From Pelodera strongyloides (taxonomy: Eukaryota; Nematoda; Chromadorea; Rhabditida; Rhabditidae): a stretch of DNA of 64,000 bases. The notes below the pieces were generated by a model, which searched no databases, was not told the origin of the DNA, and saw only the letters and a program-made list of their open reading frames with translations. Shown here piece after piece: positions 23,558 to 34,706 of the stretch. The stretch lies in the NCBI GenBank assembly GCA_036852015.1, contig JAANDG010000483.1, positions 1 through 64,000 on the forward strand, read 5' to 3'. A program made the translations under genes and the position numbers. The stretch's first letter is position 1. Each line of letters starts with the position of its first letter.

Positions 23558-23963
23558 AGGGTCAGGCCCATTTCAAATTACCCGTATTTTTGATGACTCC
23601 ATCGGATTCTCCGTTTCAAATATAGTAGGCTGAATTTTTTTCCAATTTTCAGTCGCAAAATTCACGCAGTATTCAGCAATTTACCATGGCCAGCCATGCC
23701 CAACTATATATCGCAGTTGTCACGCCCCTCCGCGCTAATTGGGCAATATGCTCTATTGGGCGTGGCAATTGCGATGTTGGCCAATCAGCGCGAATGGGCG
23801 TGACAACTGCTATTGATTGTTGTGTATGACTGGCCATGGTAAATTGCTGAAAACTGCGTGAATATTGCGACTGAAAATTGGAAAAATTCTGCCTACTATA
23901 TTTGAAACGGAGAATCCGATGGAGTCATCAAAAATAGGGGTAATTTGAGATGGGCCTGACCCT
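23558..23963. mobile_element. Foldback MITE, AGGGTCAGGCCCATTTC family
   Basis: TTAA flanks and about 190-bp arms. It is shared with 60,404-60,793, so it predates the duplication. Confidence 0.88.
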
Positions 23964-24039
23964 TTAATGAAAAATAAGAAGAAATCGTAAATATACGTTT
24001 ACTTTGGTGGGTCTGTCCCTTCAAACTGCTAGCACTCAC

Positions 24040-24216
24040 ATTTTGGCAACGGTGGCTTGGTCGTTATGACGGGTCTCACTGGCGGCTCCAGGCAGACAAA
24101 AGCATTTTCAGAGTTGTCGTTCGCCGTCGTCCACACAGCTCCAGCAGAGGCGTCCAGGAGCACAGAGTCCAGCCGGGGTTCCCCTGAATGGAGCATGTTG
24201 TATAATCGGACGAGGC
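24040..24216 (-). CDS. Lectin copy 1, exon 4: CTLD1 end and linker
   Basis: Acceptor TTCTTGGAG and donor AAAT|GTGAGT. Encodes the CTLD1 C-terminus (VLLDASAGAVW, then NAFVCLEPP) and a Pro/Thr linker (VRPVITTKPPLPK). The residue before VLLDA is Ser where CTLDs usually have Cys, so one conserved disulfide may be missing. Ends in phase 1. Confidence 0.8.
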
Positions 24217-24264
24217 CTCCAAGAACCAAAAGATATTTTTCTCATGAATTGTATGTGTGCGTAA

Positions 24265-24297
24265 TAAATTATTATTATTATTATTATTATTATTATA
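24265..24297. repeat. (ATT)n microsatellite
   Basis: About eleven tta/att units in lectin intron 3. Copy 2 lacks this block, going directly from accaaaagga to gataggccgata. Confidence 0.9.
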
Positions 24298-24902
24298 GGC
24301 CGATAGGCAATAGGCGCGCTATGCGGTAAAAAGGACATGGTAAAGCTTTGAAATATTTCTACTAATGATAGTAAAATACATTACCAAATCAAGTGGCGAA
24401 CCTTTTCTTAAAAAAAGATAATATTTATTTCGAAAATTGATCGTTAGCGTCTATTCTGCACACCTGCGAAATTGCCTTTTCTTTATATGTTTTGGCTTGG
24501 TCATGATCTATGTTTAGGGCGACGGACTCACCCACAGCATGAACTTTTTTTGCCGCCGGATGCCATCAACGTACAATTTGTTATTTTTATAGCTTAAGCT
24601 TATATCGTGCAATGGAAATGGAAATCTGGCTACTTTCCAAGAGCTATGGGGACACAGTTTTGCGAATAACTTCCATATTTCACTACAGTAGGGAATGCGT
24701 TTTTTTGCCATCATACTTGCAAAAATCTGCAGTTTTTCATAAAACAAAAATAGTAGTTGGGTTTTATTTCGTGGGCATGTGCTTTTAAAAGGTAGAAAGA
24801 AGCAGGAATGATGTTTGCAAAAGACACCAGTTATGATACAGGCATGCATAATAGACGCTAACGAGCAATTTTACCTGACGACATCCCAGAACACATTCTT
24901 AC

Positions 24903-25004
24903 CACTGGCCCACTTGAGGTAGTCCGCACTATGCCCATCTGTCCAAATAAAGGTTCCGTTATCATCTCTATAAAGCCCAATCCAAACGGGCGTCTTATGC
25001 TGAT
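24903..25004 (-). CDS. Lectin copy 1, exon 3: CTLD1 WIGL/WTDG core
   Basis: Acceptor TATTTTAG and donor AGTG|GTAAGA. Encodes QHKTPVWIGLYRDDNG, then FIWTDG and LKWASG, the CTLD hydrophobic core. Phase 1 in and phase 1 out. An alternative acceptor at 25,154 (CACTAG) keeps the frame open and would add about 50 residues between the exon 2 and exon 3 sequences. The shorter form gives a canonical CTLD and is preferred. Confidence 0.85.
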
Positions 25005-25378
25005 CTAAAATACATATCTTACAATTATTGTTAACGTAAGTCAAACGCGTGAAAAGCGAGCCTGTACTTGTACTTTCTAGCTTTCTTTCTCCAGCGAAAA
25101 TGGCGACGTGGTATCCATGATCTATATTTAGGGCGGCGGACTCACTATCCGTTGCTAGTGTTGTTGCTACTGCGCACTTAATAACTTTCGGTTAATAACT
25201 ATGTCTCTTTTATAAATATGGCCTATTCTCTGGAGCGCACTACTTCGGAAGACCAGAGCGGACTGCAGGGACAGAACAGTCCTAGCTTTAACCTTTTTTT
25301 AACCTCACAATATAAACTAACCAACAAACAAACCATGCTTTGTGTGTTTTACCTGTTTTTTTTACCTATATAATAGGA

Positions 25379-25420
25379 CCAGACGGCTATCGCCGCCTGA
25401 GGCGACTTTCCAATACTGCG
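25379..25420 (-). mobile_element. Helitron B 3' terminus
   Basis: Minus strand ends in a gtcgcctcaggcggcg hairpin, then atagccgtCTGG at 25,379. It is the same terminal signature as the complete Helitron B at 53,177-53,573. I could not find its 5' end. Confidence 0.65.
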
Positions 25421-25954
25421 CAGGCGATAATTCAAAGCCTCACAAAAATGGCATACATGAAATGTTTGAAACGTATTGCCTATAGTTAAGGTACTGAAGC
25501 TCATTTTGCTTATTTTACGGAAATAGCGCGCCGCGCTATCCAGTCGGGACCTCAATGAGAAAAGCGCCGAGGAAATTGCCTGGAAAACGCTTTATGAGTT
25601 TTGCCGCGGGGCATCGTCGAATAGAAAGCTCGGCAAATCGCTGCCTAGATTTTGCCGGGGCGGCGTTTTCGAGGCAGAACCTCGGCATTTCCAAGGCAAT
25701 AACGAATATAGTGGACACTACTTTCAAGGACACTATTTTTCGTCATCGTTTTACTCGCTGTTGCCGCTTTTCTTGCAAAACATTTTTCCAACACTATGCT
25801 TTATAAATTATGCAGATAATAAAAAACAAAGTATACATTAGGGCCAAAACGGTGACCGCGTCCCTTTGAGACATTATATTACATATTATATTTCATGTAT
25901 CACACATCACATAACATATTCTATGAATAAACACTTATAGGACATAAGAACATG

Positions 25955-26017
25955 GGTGGAATTGAACCCTTCCACTCATGTGTAGTCAGCGCCTTCAACC
26001 ACTCAGCCATAAAGAAC
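25955..26017 (-). tRNA. tRNA-like sequence (Leu/Ser-type box A)
   Basis: Minus strand: ATGGCTGAGTGGTTGAAGGC and GAAGGGTTCAATTCCACCC. The box A/D-arm shape resembles tRNA-Leu or tRNA-Ser, but the anticodon arm is degenerate. Confidence 0.45.
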
Positions 26018-26389
26018 ATGTGGCAAAAGAGCGGAAAGACAGACGTCGCTCCGCTGGCAGTCATTTGGACGATCTCCTAAGCTTTAGGGGCGCTATCTGA
26101 GCATTTTCGAGGCACCTTTGCCTTCGCATTGTCGAAGCATTGTCGATGTGAACCTCGGCGTTTGTGAGACAGCTTTCTTCAGTGCCTGTCGCACGCTGTG
26201 CGATAATGACAAAACTGTCCAAAAAAACTCCACAAATCCGAGAAAAAGGTGCGTGGTGAGCTTGCCACATCAACTCTAGGTCGAATTTTGCTAGCTAAAA
26301 GCAGGATACGCTGGGAAATGGAACGCAAAATTTGGCTCCAATTTTTCCTTTTTACTTGTTTTCCGCATGTTTGTCTGAATTATCTTTAT

Positions 26390-26475
26390 GGCAGCCGGTT
26401 AAAGAGCCCTAACGCCCCTAACTGCCTCTTCTCCGACTGGAGGAATCGGCTTTCAGCCGACTGATACCCTATTTA
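26390..26475 (-). mobile_element. Degraded Helitron A 3' end
   Basis: On the minus strand the 3' pattern ccgattcctccagtcggagaagag...ggctctttaaccggCTG is recognisable, but the hairpin loop is expanded and the terminal CTGG is mutated. Confidence 0.6.
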
Positions 26476-26621
26476 AAAAAGAATGAATATTTTATATTTC
26501 GGCAAAGTTAAACAGACAACTTTCGCTGTTTCTTTATTTTTTTCTAGTTGTAAGTACCTTTGTCCCTGTTTTCTTTTTTTTTCTCCCTCTCCCTTTCTCT
26601 CTGGCTCTTTTTTTTCGTTAA

Positions 26622-27093
26622 AGGGATAGGTTCACCTCGAATTGCACCTTTTTATAATTTATATTGATAGTATGACCTATGGCGGTCAAAATGCGAAAAT
26701 TGCAGTAAATTTCCCTTGCTCCCCGAAGTAGGAGAGCTTGCTCAAAAAACTAAACTACCTCGAATTTATAAAACAATTGGAGTACCGCAGCCATGGTAAG
26801 TGGGAAATAGCGTAGCAGGGCTGGAGACGCTAGAAGATACAGGGCCCTTTTATCATCCTGTGTCTATCACAACAGTCTCTGCACCTCCAACCCTTTCAAG
26901 CTATTTCCCATTTAGCTAGGCTGCGGTACTCCAATTGTTTTATAAATTCGAGGTAGTTTAGCTTTTTGAGCAAGCTCTCCTACTTCGGGGAGAAAAGGTT
27001 ATTTTATGTACTTTTCGTGCATTCTGAAGCTTTTCGCCCATACTATCAATAGAAAGCATTCAAAAACGTACAAATCCTAGTGAACCTATCCCT
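26622..27093. mobile_element. Foldback MITE, AGGGATAGGTTCACCTCG family
   Basis: TTAA flanks. Arms agggataggttcacctcgaa and its complement, with a second strong inverted pair around ctcctacttcgggg and ctaaactacctcgaatttat. Second copy 33,837-34,309. Confidence 0.88.
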
Positions 27094-27454
27094 TTAAAGG
27101 AGGAGGCTCACGAGATCTAAGTGTACGATTTCTTTCTTCTTATCGATAGGTGATGGTAGTTGCTTCCAAGAAACACGCCTTATGAAGCAAAAGCTTTTGA
27201 TTAGAGGGAATAAATCAATGTGATGTTTCAAATTCTATCAAAATTTCTGACCATACATAGCCATCGTACTTATGAGTGTCCCGAGGGTATCTGGGGACTC
27301 AAAATAAGAAAATAAGGGTGCAACTGTGGCTAGATACCCTCGGGACACATATAATAAGAGCCATATATCCTCGGGACACAAAGGCTACGGTCAAGAATTT
27401 TGATAAAATTCTCTTCTCCGTATCTTCAACGTTCATACATCTCTCGTCACTCTT

Positions 27455-30400
27455 TCGTCTCTAAGCCATTCATATCCTTGGCTACTGTACACACTGAATA
27501 AACAGTTATACTTCGAACAACAGTACTTTCAACACGGTTATTCCTACCAACTGGAGCTGGTCGGGAAGACTGGAGCTGTTTGGGAAGACCCCGCTACCCT
27601 GTACAGCCCGTCACTCTTTCGTCTCTAAGCCATTTATATTCTTGGCTACCGTGCACACTGAATAAAGATACACTTCGAACAACTGTACTTTCAACACGGT
27701 TAATCCTACCAACTGGAGCTGGTCGGGAAGACTGGAGCTGTTTGGGAAGACCCCGCTACTCTGTACACCCCGTCACTCTTTCGTCTCTAAGCCATTTATA
27801 TTCTTGGCTACCGTGCACACTGAATAAACAGTTATACTTCGAACAACTGTACTTTCAACACGGTTAATCCTACCAACTGGAGCTGGTCGGGAAGACTGGA
27901 GCTGTTTGGGAAGACCCCGCTACCCTGTACACCCCGTCACTCTTTCGTCTCTAAGCTATTCATATCCTTGGCTACTGTACACACTGAATAAACAGTTATA
28001 CTTCGAACAACTGTACTTTCAACACGGTTAATCCTACCAACTGGAGCTGGTCGGGAAGACTGGAGCTGTTTGGGAAGACCCCGCTACCCTGTACACCCCG
28101 TCACTCTTTCGTCTCTAAGCCATTCATATCCTTGGCTACTGTACACACTGAATAAACAGTTATACTTCGAACAACTGTACTTTCAACACGGTTAATCCTA
28201 CCAACTGGAGCTGGTCGGGAAGACTGGAGCTGTTTGGGAAGACCCCGCTACCCTGTACACCCCGTCACTCTTTCGTCTCTAAGCCATTTATATTCTTGGC
28301 TACCGTGCACACTGAATAAACAGTTATACTTCGAACAACTGTACTTTCAACACGGTTAATCCTACCAACTGGAGCTGGTCGGGAAGACTGGAGCTGTTTG
28401 GGAAGACCCCGCTACCCTGTACACCCCGTCACTCTTTCGTCTCTAAGCCATTCATATCCTTGGCTACTGTACACACTGAATAAACAGTTATACTTCGAAC
28501 AACTGTACTTTCAACACGGTTAATCCTACGAACTGGAGCTGGTCGGGAAGACTGGAGCTGTTTGGGAAGACCCCGCTACCCTGTACACCCGTCACTCTTT
28601 CGTCTCTAAGCTATTCATATCCTTGGCTACTGTACACACTGAATAAACAGTTATACTTCGAACAACTGTACTTTCAACACGGTTAATCCTACCAACTGGA
28701 GCTGGTCGGGAAGACTGGAGCTGTTTGGGAAGACCCCGCTACCCTGTACACCCCGTCACTCTTTCGTCTCTAAGCCATTCATATCCTTGGCTACTGTACA
28801 CACTGAATAAACAGTTATACTTCGAACAACTGTACTTTCAACCACGGTTAATCCTACCAACTGGAGCTGGTCGGGAAGACTGGAGCTGTTTGGGAAGACC
28901 CCGCTACCCTGTACACCCCGTCACTCTTTCGTCTCTAAGCTATTCATATCCTTGGCTACTGTACACACTGAATAAACAGTTATACTTCGAACAACTGTAC
29001 TTTCAACACGGTTAATCCTACCAACTGGAGCTGGTCGGGAAGACTGGAGCTGTTTGGGAAGACCCCGCTACCCTGTACACCCCGTCACTCTTTCGTCTCT
29101 AAGCTATTCATATCCTTGGCTACTGTACACACTGAATAAACAGTTATACTTCGAACAACTGTACTTTCAACACGGTTATTCCTACCAACTGGAGCTGGTC
29201 GGGAAGACTGGAGCTGTTTGGGAAGACCCCGCTACCCTGTACACCCCGTCACTCTTTCGTCTCTAAGCCATTCATATCCTTGGCTACTGTACACACTGAA
29301 TAAACAGTTATACTTCGAACAACTGTACTTTCAACACGGTTAATCCTACCAACTGGAGCTGGTCGGGAAGACTGGAGCTGTTTGGGAAGACCCCGCTACC
29401 CTGTACACCCCGTCACTCTTTCGTCTCTAAGCCATTCATATCCTTGGCTACTGTACACACTGAATAAACAGTTATACTTCGAACAACTGTACTTTCAACA
29501 CGGTTAATCCTACCAACTGGAGCTGGTCTGGAAGACTGGAGCTGTTTGGGAAGACCCCGCTACCCTGTACACCCCGTCACTCTTTCGTCTCTAAGCATTC
29601 ATATCCTTGGCTACTGTACACACTGAATAAACAGTTATACTTCGAACAACTGTACTTTCAACACGGTTAATCCTACCAACTGGAGCTGGTCTGGAAGACT
29701 GGAGCTGTTTGGGAAGACCCCGCTACCCTGTACACCCCATCACTCTTTCGTCTCTGAGCCATTTATATTCTTGGCTACCGTGCACACTGAATAAAGATAC
29801 ACTTCGAACAACTGTACTTTCAACACGGTTAATCCTACCAACTGGAGCTGGTCGGGAAGACTGGAGCTGTTTGGGAAGACCCCGCTACCCTGTACACCCC
29901 GTCACTCTTTCGTCTCTAAGCCATTCATATCCTTGGCTACTGTACACACTGAATAAACAGTTATACTTCGAACAACTGTACTTTCAACACGGTTAATCCT
30001 ACCAACTGGAGCTGGTCGGGAAGACTGGAGCTGTTTGGGAAGACCCCGCTACCCTGTACACCCCGTCACTCTTTCGTCTCTAAGCCATTCATATCCTTGG
30101 CTACTGTACACACTGAATAAACAGTTATACTTCGAACAACTGTACTTTCAACACGGTTAATCCTACCAACTGGAGCTGGTCTGGAAGACTGGAGCTGTTT
30201 GGGAAGACCCCGCTACCCTGTACACCCCATCACTCTTTCGTCTCTGAGCCATTTATATTCTTGGCTACCGTGCACACTGAATAAAGATACACTTCGAACA
30301 ACTGTACTTTCAACACGGTTAATCCTACCAACTGGAGCTGGTCGGGAAGACTGGAGCTGTTTGGGAAGACCCCGCTACCCTGTACACCCCGTCACTCTTT

Positions 30401-31300
30401 CGTCTCTAAGCCATTTATATTCTTGGCTACCGTGCACACTGAATAAACAGTTATACTTCGAACAACTGTACTTTCAACACGTTTAATCCTACCAACTGGA
30501 GCTGGTCGGGAAGACTGGAGCTGTTTGGGAAGACCCCGCTACCCTGTACACCCCGTCACTCTTTCGTCTCTAAGCCATTTATATTCTTGGCTACCGTGTA
30601 CACTGAATAAACAGTTATACTTCGAACAACTGTACTTTCAACACGGTTAATCCTACCAACTGGAGCTGGTCGGGAAGACTGGAGCTGTTTGGGAAGACCC
30701 CGCTACCCTGTACACCCGTCACTCTTTCGTCTCTAAGCCATTTATATTCTTGCTACCGTGCACACTGAATAAACAGTTATCTTCGAACAACTGTACTTTC
30801 AACACGTTAATCCTACCAACTGGAGCTGGTCGGGAAGACTGGAGCTGTTTGGGAAGACCCCGCTACCCTGTACACACCGTCACTCTTTCGTCTCTAAGCC
30901 ATTTATATTCTTGGCTACCGTGTACACTGAATAAACAGTTATACTTCGAACAACTGTACTTTCAACACGGTTAATCCTACCAACTGGAGCTGGTCGGGAA
31001 GACTGGAGCTGTTTGGGAAGACCCCGCTACCCTGTACACACCGTCACTCTTTCGTCTCTAAGCCATTTATATTCTTGGCTACCGTGTACACTGAATAAAC
31101 AGTTATACTTCGAACAACTGTACTTTCAACACGGTTAATCCTACCAACTGGAGCTGGTCGGGAAGACTGGAGCTGTTTGGGAAGACCCCGCTACCCTGTA
31201 CACCCCGTCACTCTTTCGTCTCTAAGCCATTTATATTCTTGGCTACCGTGCACACTGAATAAACAGTTATACTTCGAACAACTGTACTTTCAACATGGTG
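27455..31300. repeat. 164-bp satellite array in lectin intron 2
   Basis: About 23 units of 164 bp, spaced by the recurring tcctaccaactggagctggt. Units are over 90 percent alike by eye, and two subtypes alternate: ccattcatatccttggctactgt and ccatttatattcttggctaccgt. A few units have a five-base change (aaagatacac for aaacagttatac) or single-base losses near 30,710-30,790. Each unit contains aataaa, so it may derive from part of an LTR. Copy 2 keeps about one unit (62,450-62,605). The open frames ending at in-unit stops are artefacts. Confidence 0.95.
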
Positions 31301-31309
31301 AATCCATCG

Positions 31310-31481
31310 TGAGCAGGGATTAACAATTAATTTCATTATTTTTTTTAGTTTCCACGGATTTGAATAAAATTTATTGAGTTTGCCACCGAAGGGCCACGGC
31401 GGAATTGTCATGAAGCCTTTAATGCCTCTTTGATCTTTGGATACGTGTAGCTGAAATTAATATTACTCATTTGTAACTTAC
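31310..31481. other. Intron 2 proximal segment
   Basis: Follows the satellite and matches 62,605-62,797. AT-rich; no further feature. Confidence 0.5.
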
Positions 31482-31589
31482 TTGAGAAGAGAATGCTTGC
31501 AATGATGGTGTTCTCGAACGCGTTGTGAATGGAGACCAAGTGCCCACCACCTTCTTGACACACCCGTTCCGCATTGAACATGGATTTTT
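31482..31589 (-). CDS. Lectin copy 1, exon 2: CTLD1 N-terminal half
   Basis: Acceptor ATGTTTAG and donor CAA|GTAAGT. The phase-1 base from exon 1 completes Glu. The exon encodes KSMFNAERVCQEGGGHLVSI and then HNAFEN, the conserved A-E-x-x-C...G-G-H-L-V-S-I-H start of a CTLD. It ends in phase 1. Confidence 0.85.
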
Positions 31590-31913
31590 CTAAACATTCC
31601 TTTGAAATGTTTAGTAAATGCTGCCGCTAGTAAGCAGAAGTGAAATAGCAGCAGTTTTGTGATGTCTGTGCAAGGATATGTGATCTTAAAATGGCAGGCC
31701 CAATCCGGGTAACTTCTACTTTTGTTACCCCCATCTGATTCTCCGCGTCAACTATGGTATATTTCATTGATATGTGTAAGGTAAGCTAACAATAAGTAAA
31801 GGAGAAAACTTCTGGACTCGAATTAGGGCCCATTTATTTGAAGTGAGCCATCTTTTTAACTAGCGTGCGTTTAAATCTCAGGGAGCAGAATGGCGTGATC
31901 TTTTATAACTTAC

Positions 31914-32070
31914 CTTCAGGGTGAAAGGCTACACAACACTGAAAGATGTCTTCGTATACGGAACCATTCACACATGGGGGTGCCGCAGTTGGATCAACAT
32001 CCCCATGAACCTTGAGAAGCAGAATGGAAAGGGGGATCCAAAATACTGCCAAAATATCCAAATTTGACAT
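31914..32070 (-). CDS. Lectin copy 1, exon 1: signal peptide and CTLD1 start
   Basis: Starts at ATG (32,070) with MSNLDILAVFWIPLSILLL, a short polar N-terminus followed by a hydrophobic core, typical of a signal peptide, with likely cleavage near VHG-D. CVNGSVYEDIFQCCVAF follows, giving the first CTLD cysteines. It ends GAAG|GTAAGTT in phase 1. The start is favoured because a TTTTCCAG acceptor lies six bases upstream and copy 2 has the same arrangement. Confidence 0.85.
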
Positions 32071-32085
32071 GTGTGACTGGAAAAC
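32071..32085 (-). promoter_or_regulatory. Acceptor site just before lectin ATG (possible trans-splice site)
   Basis: On the minus strand GTTTGTTTTCCAG is followed by TCACAC and then the ATG. An acceptor this close to the start with no upstream coding exon fits spliced-leader trans-splicing in nematodes; an acceptor of a 5' UTR intron is the alternative. The same sequence precedes the ATG of copy 2. Confidence 0.6.
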
Positions 32086-32621
32086 AAACGTTTCAATGCC
32101 ATTGGCTTAAATGATACTCGCTGACATGCCAGCTGCTCACTTGATGCTAATAACTACTTCAATTCCGCGGTCATTCATCGACACTTTCTGAGAATAGTAA
32201 TGAGAATGACATGAATAATAATACCACTCTGGGTCTGAAAAGATCACAATAAATACATAGTTATAAATACCCAGAAGCAATATGTTATTTTAGTGGAACT
32301 AAATAGGGACGAAAAACATGCTAACATGCAAAGCCGAGCAGTAAAAAAGGGTCTTCGGCTTCAGTCATATTTCAGTCAAATGTTAATGGTCCATGACATT
32401 GTAAAAATAAGCTGAAGCTATAGGACTGCATATTTGTCATTGTTTTGCTTATTTTGCTTTCATAATGTGTTTCTTATTTTTTTATTTGTAGATTATGGCA
32501 ACAATCTTTATATGTATGTATGTCTTTATATGTATCATGTTATCTAATTGTAGGAACGAGAATATTGGAAAGGAAAGTTATAACAGACGTGCACCAGCCA
32601 CTTTACTGATCTAAAGCGCAT

Positions 32622-33175
32622 ATAGATAAATGGCTAATGCCTCTTTAAAAATTGGGCAGCAAAGTCCGCATAAAAGAGGGGAATCATATGATATGAAGAG
32701 GTAAGTCGAATACCGTAAACACTGATAAGGGATACCACTTTATTCAGACATACAATCATCACACATAGACTTAAGCATGTAGAATCCAGGGTCCCGTTTG
32801 CTCTCGAAGTCGGGGATCTTCATTTTTAGCTCCAATCCAAGGCGGTGTCTCTTAGCCGATGTGTCCCATAGAGTGAAGTAGACGGTAGAAGACGGCACAG
32901 AAGATAATACAGAGCGAAAGGTCCGTCCTAAGGCTAGGCAAGGGGAGCGCCTTAACTTTATTCCCGACGCCGTGGCATGTTTGCAAGATGGTAGCACTGG
33001 GCGGGATTCGAACCCGGGTCGTATGGGTGAGAGACGAGAACTTTGCCAGTGAGCCACGACGCCCCTTAATGGCTAATGCGTCTTTAAAAATTGGGGAGCA
33101 AAGGCCACATAAAATATGGAATCATATGATACGAAGAGAAAAATCGAATACCGTAAACACTGATAAGGGATCAGT
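32622..33175 (-). mobile_element. tRNA-headed repeat between 108-bp direct repeats
   Basis: tggctaatgcctctttaaaa...aataccgtaaacactgataa at 32,627-32,730 recurs at 33,069-33,167. Between them, on the minus strand, lies a tRNA-like head (33,064-32,990), about 230 bp of body, and gaataaag near 32,745 close to the other end. The layout resembles a SINE with a polyadenylation signal, but the long direct repeats are too large for a target duplication. Confidence 0.55.
32990..33064 (-). tRNA. tRNA-like sequence
   Basis: Minus strand begins GGGGCGTCGTGGCTCACTGG (box A) and has GACCCGGGTTCGAATCCCG (box B with a T-stem of four pairs). The anticodon arm is not convincing. Confidence 0.45.
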
Positions 33176-33404
33176 GATTGTAACTGGAAGAAGGCTAACG
33201 CCCCGTTCCTGTGTGCTTTCAAGATATTACCGAATTTCCCAAAATGTGTCGTAAATGAAAAGCGTTACCGAAACTAACTTTTGAAGCAGAGTGAGTGTCA
33301 CTCTTAACATTCGCTGGCGGCCGTGCATGCTCCGCGCTACCAATAACCCTAATTCTGATGCGTTAGGGACTCTCTCAGGTCGAACATCGAGGATCGTGGA
33401 AAAT

Positions 33405-33413
33405 ACGCACACA

Positions 33414-33465
<52 letters not shown>

Positions 33466-33524
33466 CACACACACATGCACACACACACACACACGCACAC
33501 ACACAGACACAGACACACACACAT

Positions 33525-33559
<35 letters not shown>

Positions 33560-33570
33560 CACATACACAC
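33405..33570. repeat. Compound microsatellite (ACGC)n (AC)n (AT)n
   Basis: acgc units, then acac, then tatata runs. Open frames of alternating Cys-Val, Thr-His or Tyr-Ile are artefacts of this. Confidence 0.97.
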
Positions 33571-33836
33571 ACACATGTTATCTAGTAACTCTCATTCTCA
33601 GTGAATTCTCTCCCTGAGTTCGTTTTTCTATAACTTGCAACTGCTGCCACATTTTCTACAGATAATCCTGCATTTAATAAAAAATCAAATAAAAAAATAC
33701 GAAAATATCGTGACTGCGTTCCTTTAAAGAAAGTTGTACACTCAGGCCCTCATGCGGACCTGATATGTAGCATTTTTAGGCAAACGTTTTTTGACACTGT
33801 CGAATCATAATATGAAACAAAGCAAAACAAGTTTAA

Positions 33837-34309
33837 AGGGATAGGCTCACCTCGAATTGCACCTTTTTTATAATTTATGTTGATAGTATGACCTATGACG
33901 GTCAAAATGCGAAAATTGCAGTAAATTTCCTTTGCTCCCCGTAGTAGGAGAGCTTGCTAAAAAAAAGCTAAACTACCTCGAATCTATAAAACAATTGGAG
34001 TACCGCAGCCATGGTATGTGGGAAATAGCGCAGCCGGGCTGGAGACTTAGAAAATACAGGGCCCTTTTATCACCCTCTGTCTATCACAACAATATCTGCA
34101 CCTCCAGTCCTCCTGCGCTATTTCCCACATACCATGGCTGCGGTACCCCAATTGTTTTATAGATTCGAGGTAGTTTAGCTTTTTTTGAGCAAGCTCTCCT
34201 ACTACGGGGAGCAAAGGAAATTTTCTGCAATTTTCGCATTTTGACCGTCATAGGTCATACTATCAACATAAATTATAAAAAAGGTACAATTCGAGGTGAA
34301 CCTATCCCT
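33837..34309. mobile_element. Foldback MITE, AGGGATAGGCTCACCTCG family
   Basis: Second copy of the 26,622-27,093 family. It shares one TTTAAA with the element that follows, so the two sit end to end. Confidence 0.88.
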
Positions 34310-34313
34310 TTAA

Positions 34314-34702
34314 AGGGACAGGCCCATCAAAGTAAACCTATATTTACGATACGTCCATAGTGACTATCAAGCATTTTTATTACAATATATGCAAACTAAA
34401 TTTCACATTTATTTGCCATGGGAAACATTTTTCCGATGCGCTCAGATCAAATGTATACCGTAAAGCCGCAAATATCCTTGTCGTCAATGCAAATTTATCG
34501 TGAAATTATAATGCGATTAAAATTTGCATATACAGCTTTGAAATCTGCAGTTTTATGGTATACATATGCGTGGAGCGCATTGGAAAAAAGTTGTCTAGGG
34601 CGAATAATGGTGAAATTTAGTTTGTATATATTGTAATAAAAATGCTTGATAGTCATTATGAACGTATCGTAAATATAGGTTTATTTTGATGGGCCTGTCC
34701 CT
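34314..34702. mobile_element. Foldback MITE, AGGGACAGGCCCATCAAAG family
   Basis: TTAA flanks, same family as 23,016-23,395. It is inserted directly against the preceding MITE. Confidence 0.88.
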
Positions 34703-34706
34703 TTAA

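Larger units (their letters stand above)
2385..32070 (-). other. Two-CTLD secreted lectin gene, copy 1 (8 exons)
   Basis: Gene model assembled from splice signals and protein pattern. Exons in transcript order are listed as separate entries; codon phase matches at all seven junctions (phases 1,1,1,1,0,1,0). The product is about 348 residues: a signal peptide (residues 1 to about 23), CTLD1 (about 33-176, with motifs WIGL, WTDG, WASG and FVC), a Pro/Thr linker (VRPVITTKPPLPK), CTLD2 (starting CPPGWSYL, then AWIGAFW, MWEDG and CKHAL) and a stop. CTLDs of this type are secreted, disulfide-bonded ligand-binding domains in nematodes. I see no EPN or QPD sugar-binding motif, so calcium-dependent sugar binding is not predicted. 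Introns are up to about 9 kb and filled with transposons. Expression is not shown; the intact phase chain argues for a functional gene. Confidence 0.82.
1340..32480. repeat. Segmental duplication, copy 1
   Basis: Long stretches match 40,340-64,000 in the same order and orientation, for example 2,000-6,180 with 42,490-47,230, 11,400-15,900 with 47,800-58,440, 20,200-24,240 with 58,500-61,060, and 31,300-32,450 with 62,600-63,930. Breaks in the match coincide with mobile elements or tandem arrays. Copy-1-only blocks include the Gypsy element, 15,960-18,900, an insertion at 19,092-20,165 and the satellite at 27,455-31,300. The copies hold paralogous lectin genes. An assembly that joined two divergent haplotypes would look the same and cannot be excluded from sequence alone. 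Confidence 0.9.

Noticed and set aside
27455..31300. CRISPR-like regular repeats
   Set aside because: Units are contiguous 164-bp copies with no variable spacers; it is a satellite.
33227..33617. Cys/Val-, Thr/His- and Tyr/Ile-rich small proteins
   Set aside because: Frames across a compound microsatellite on both strands.
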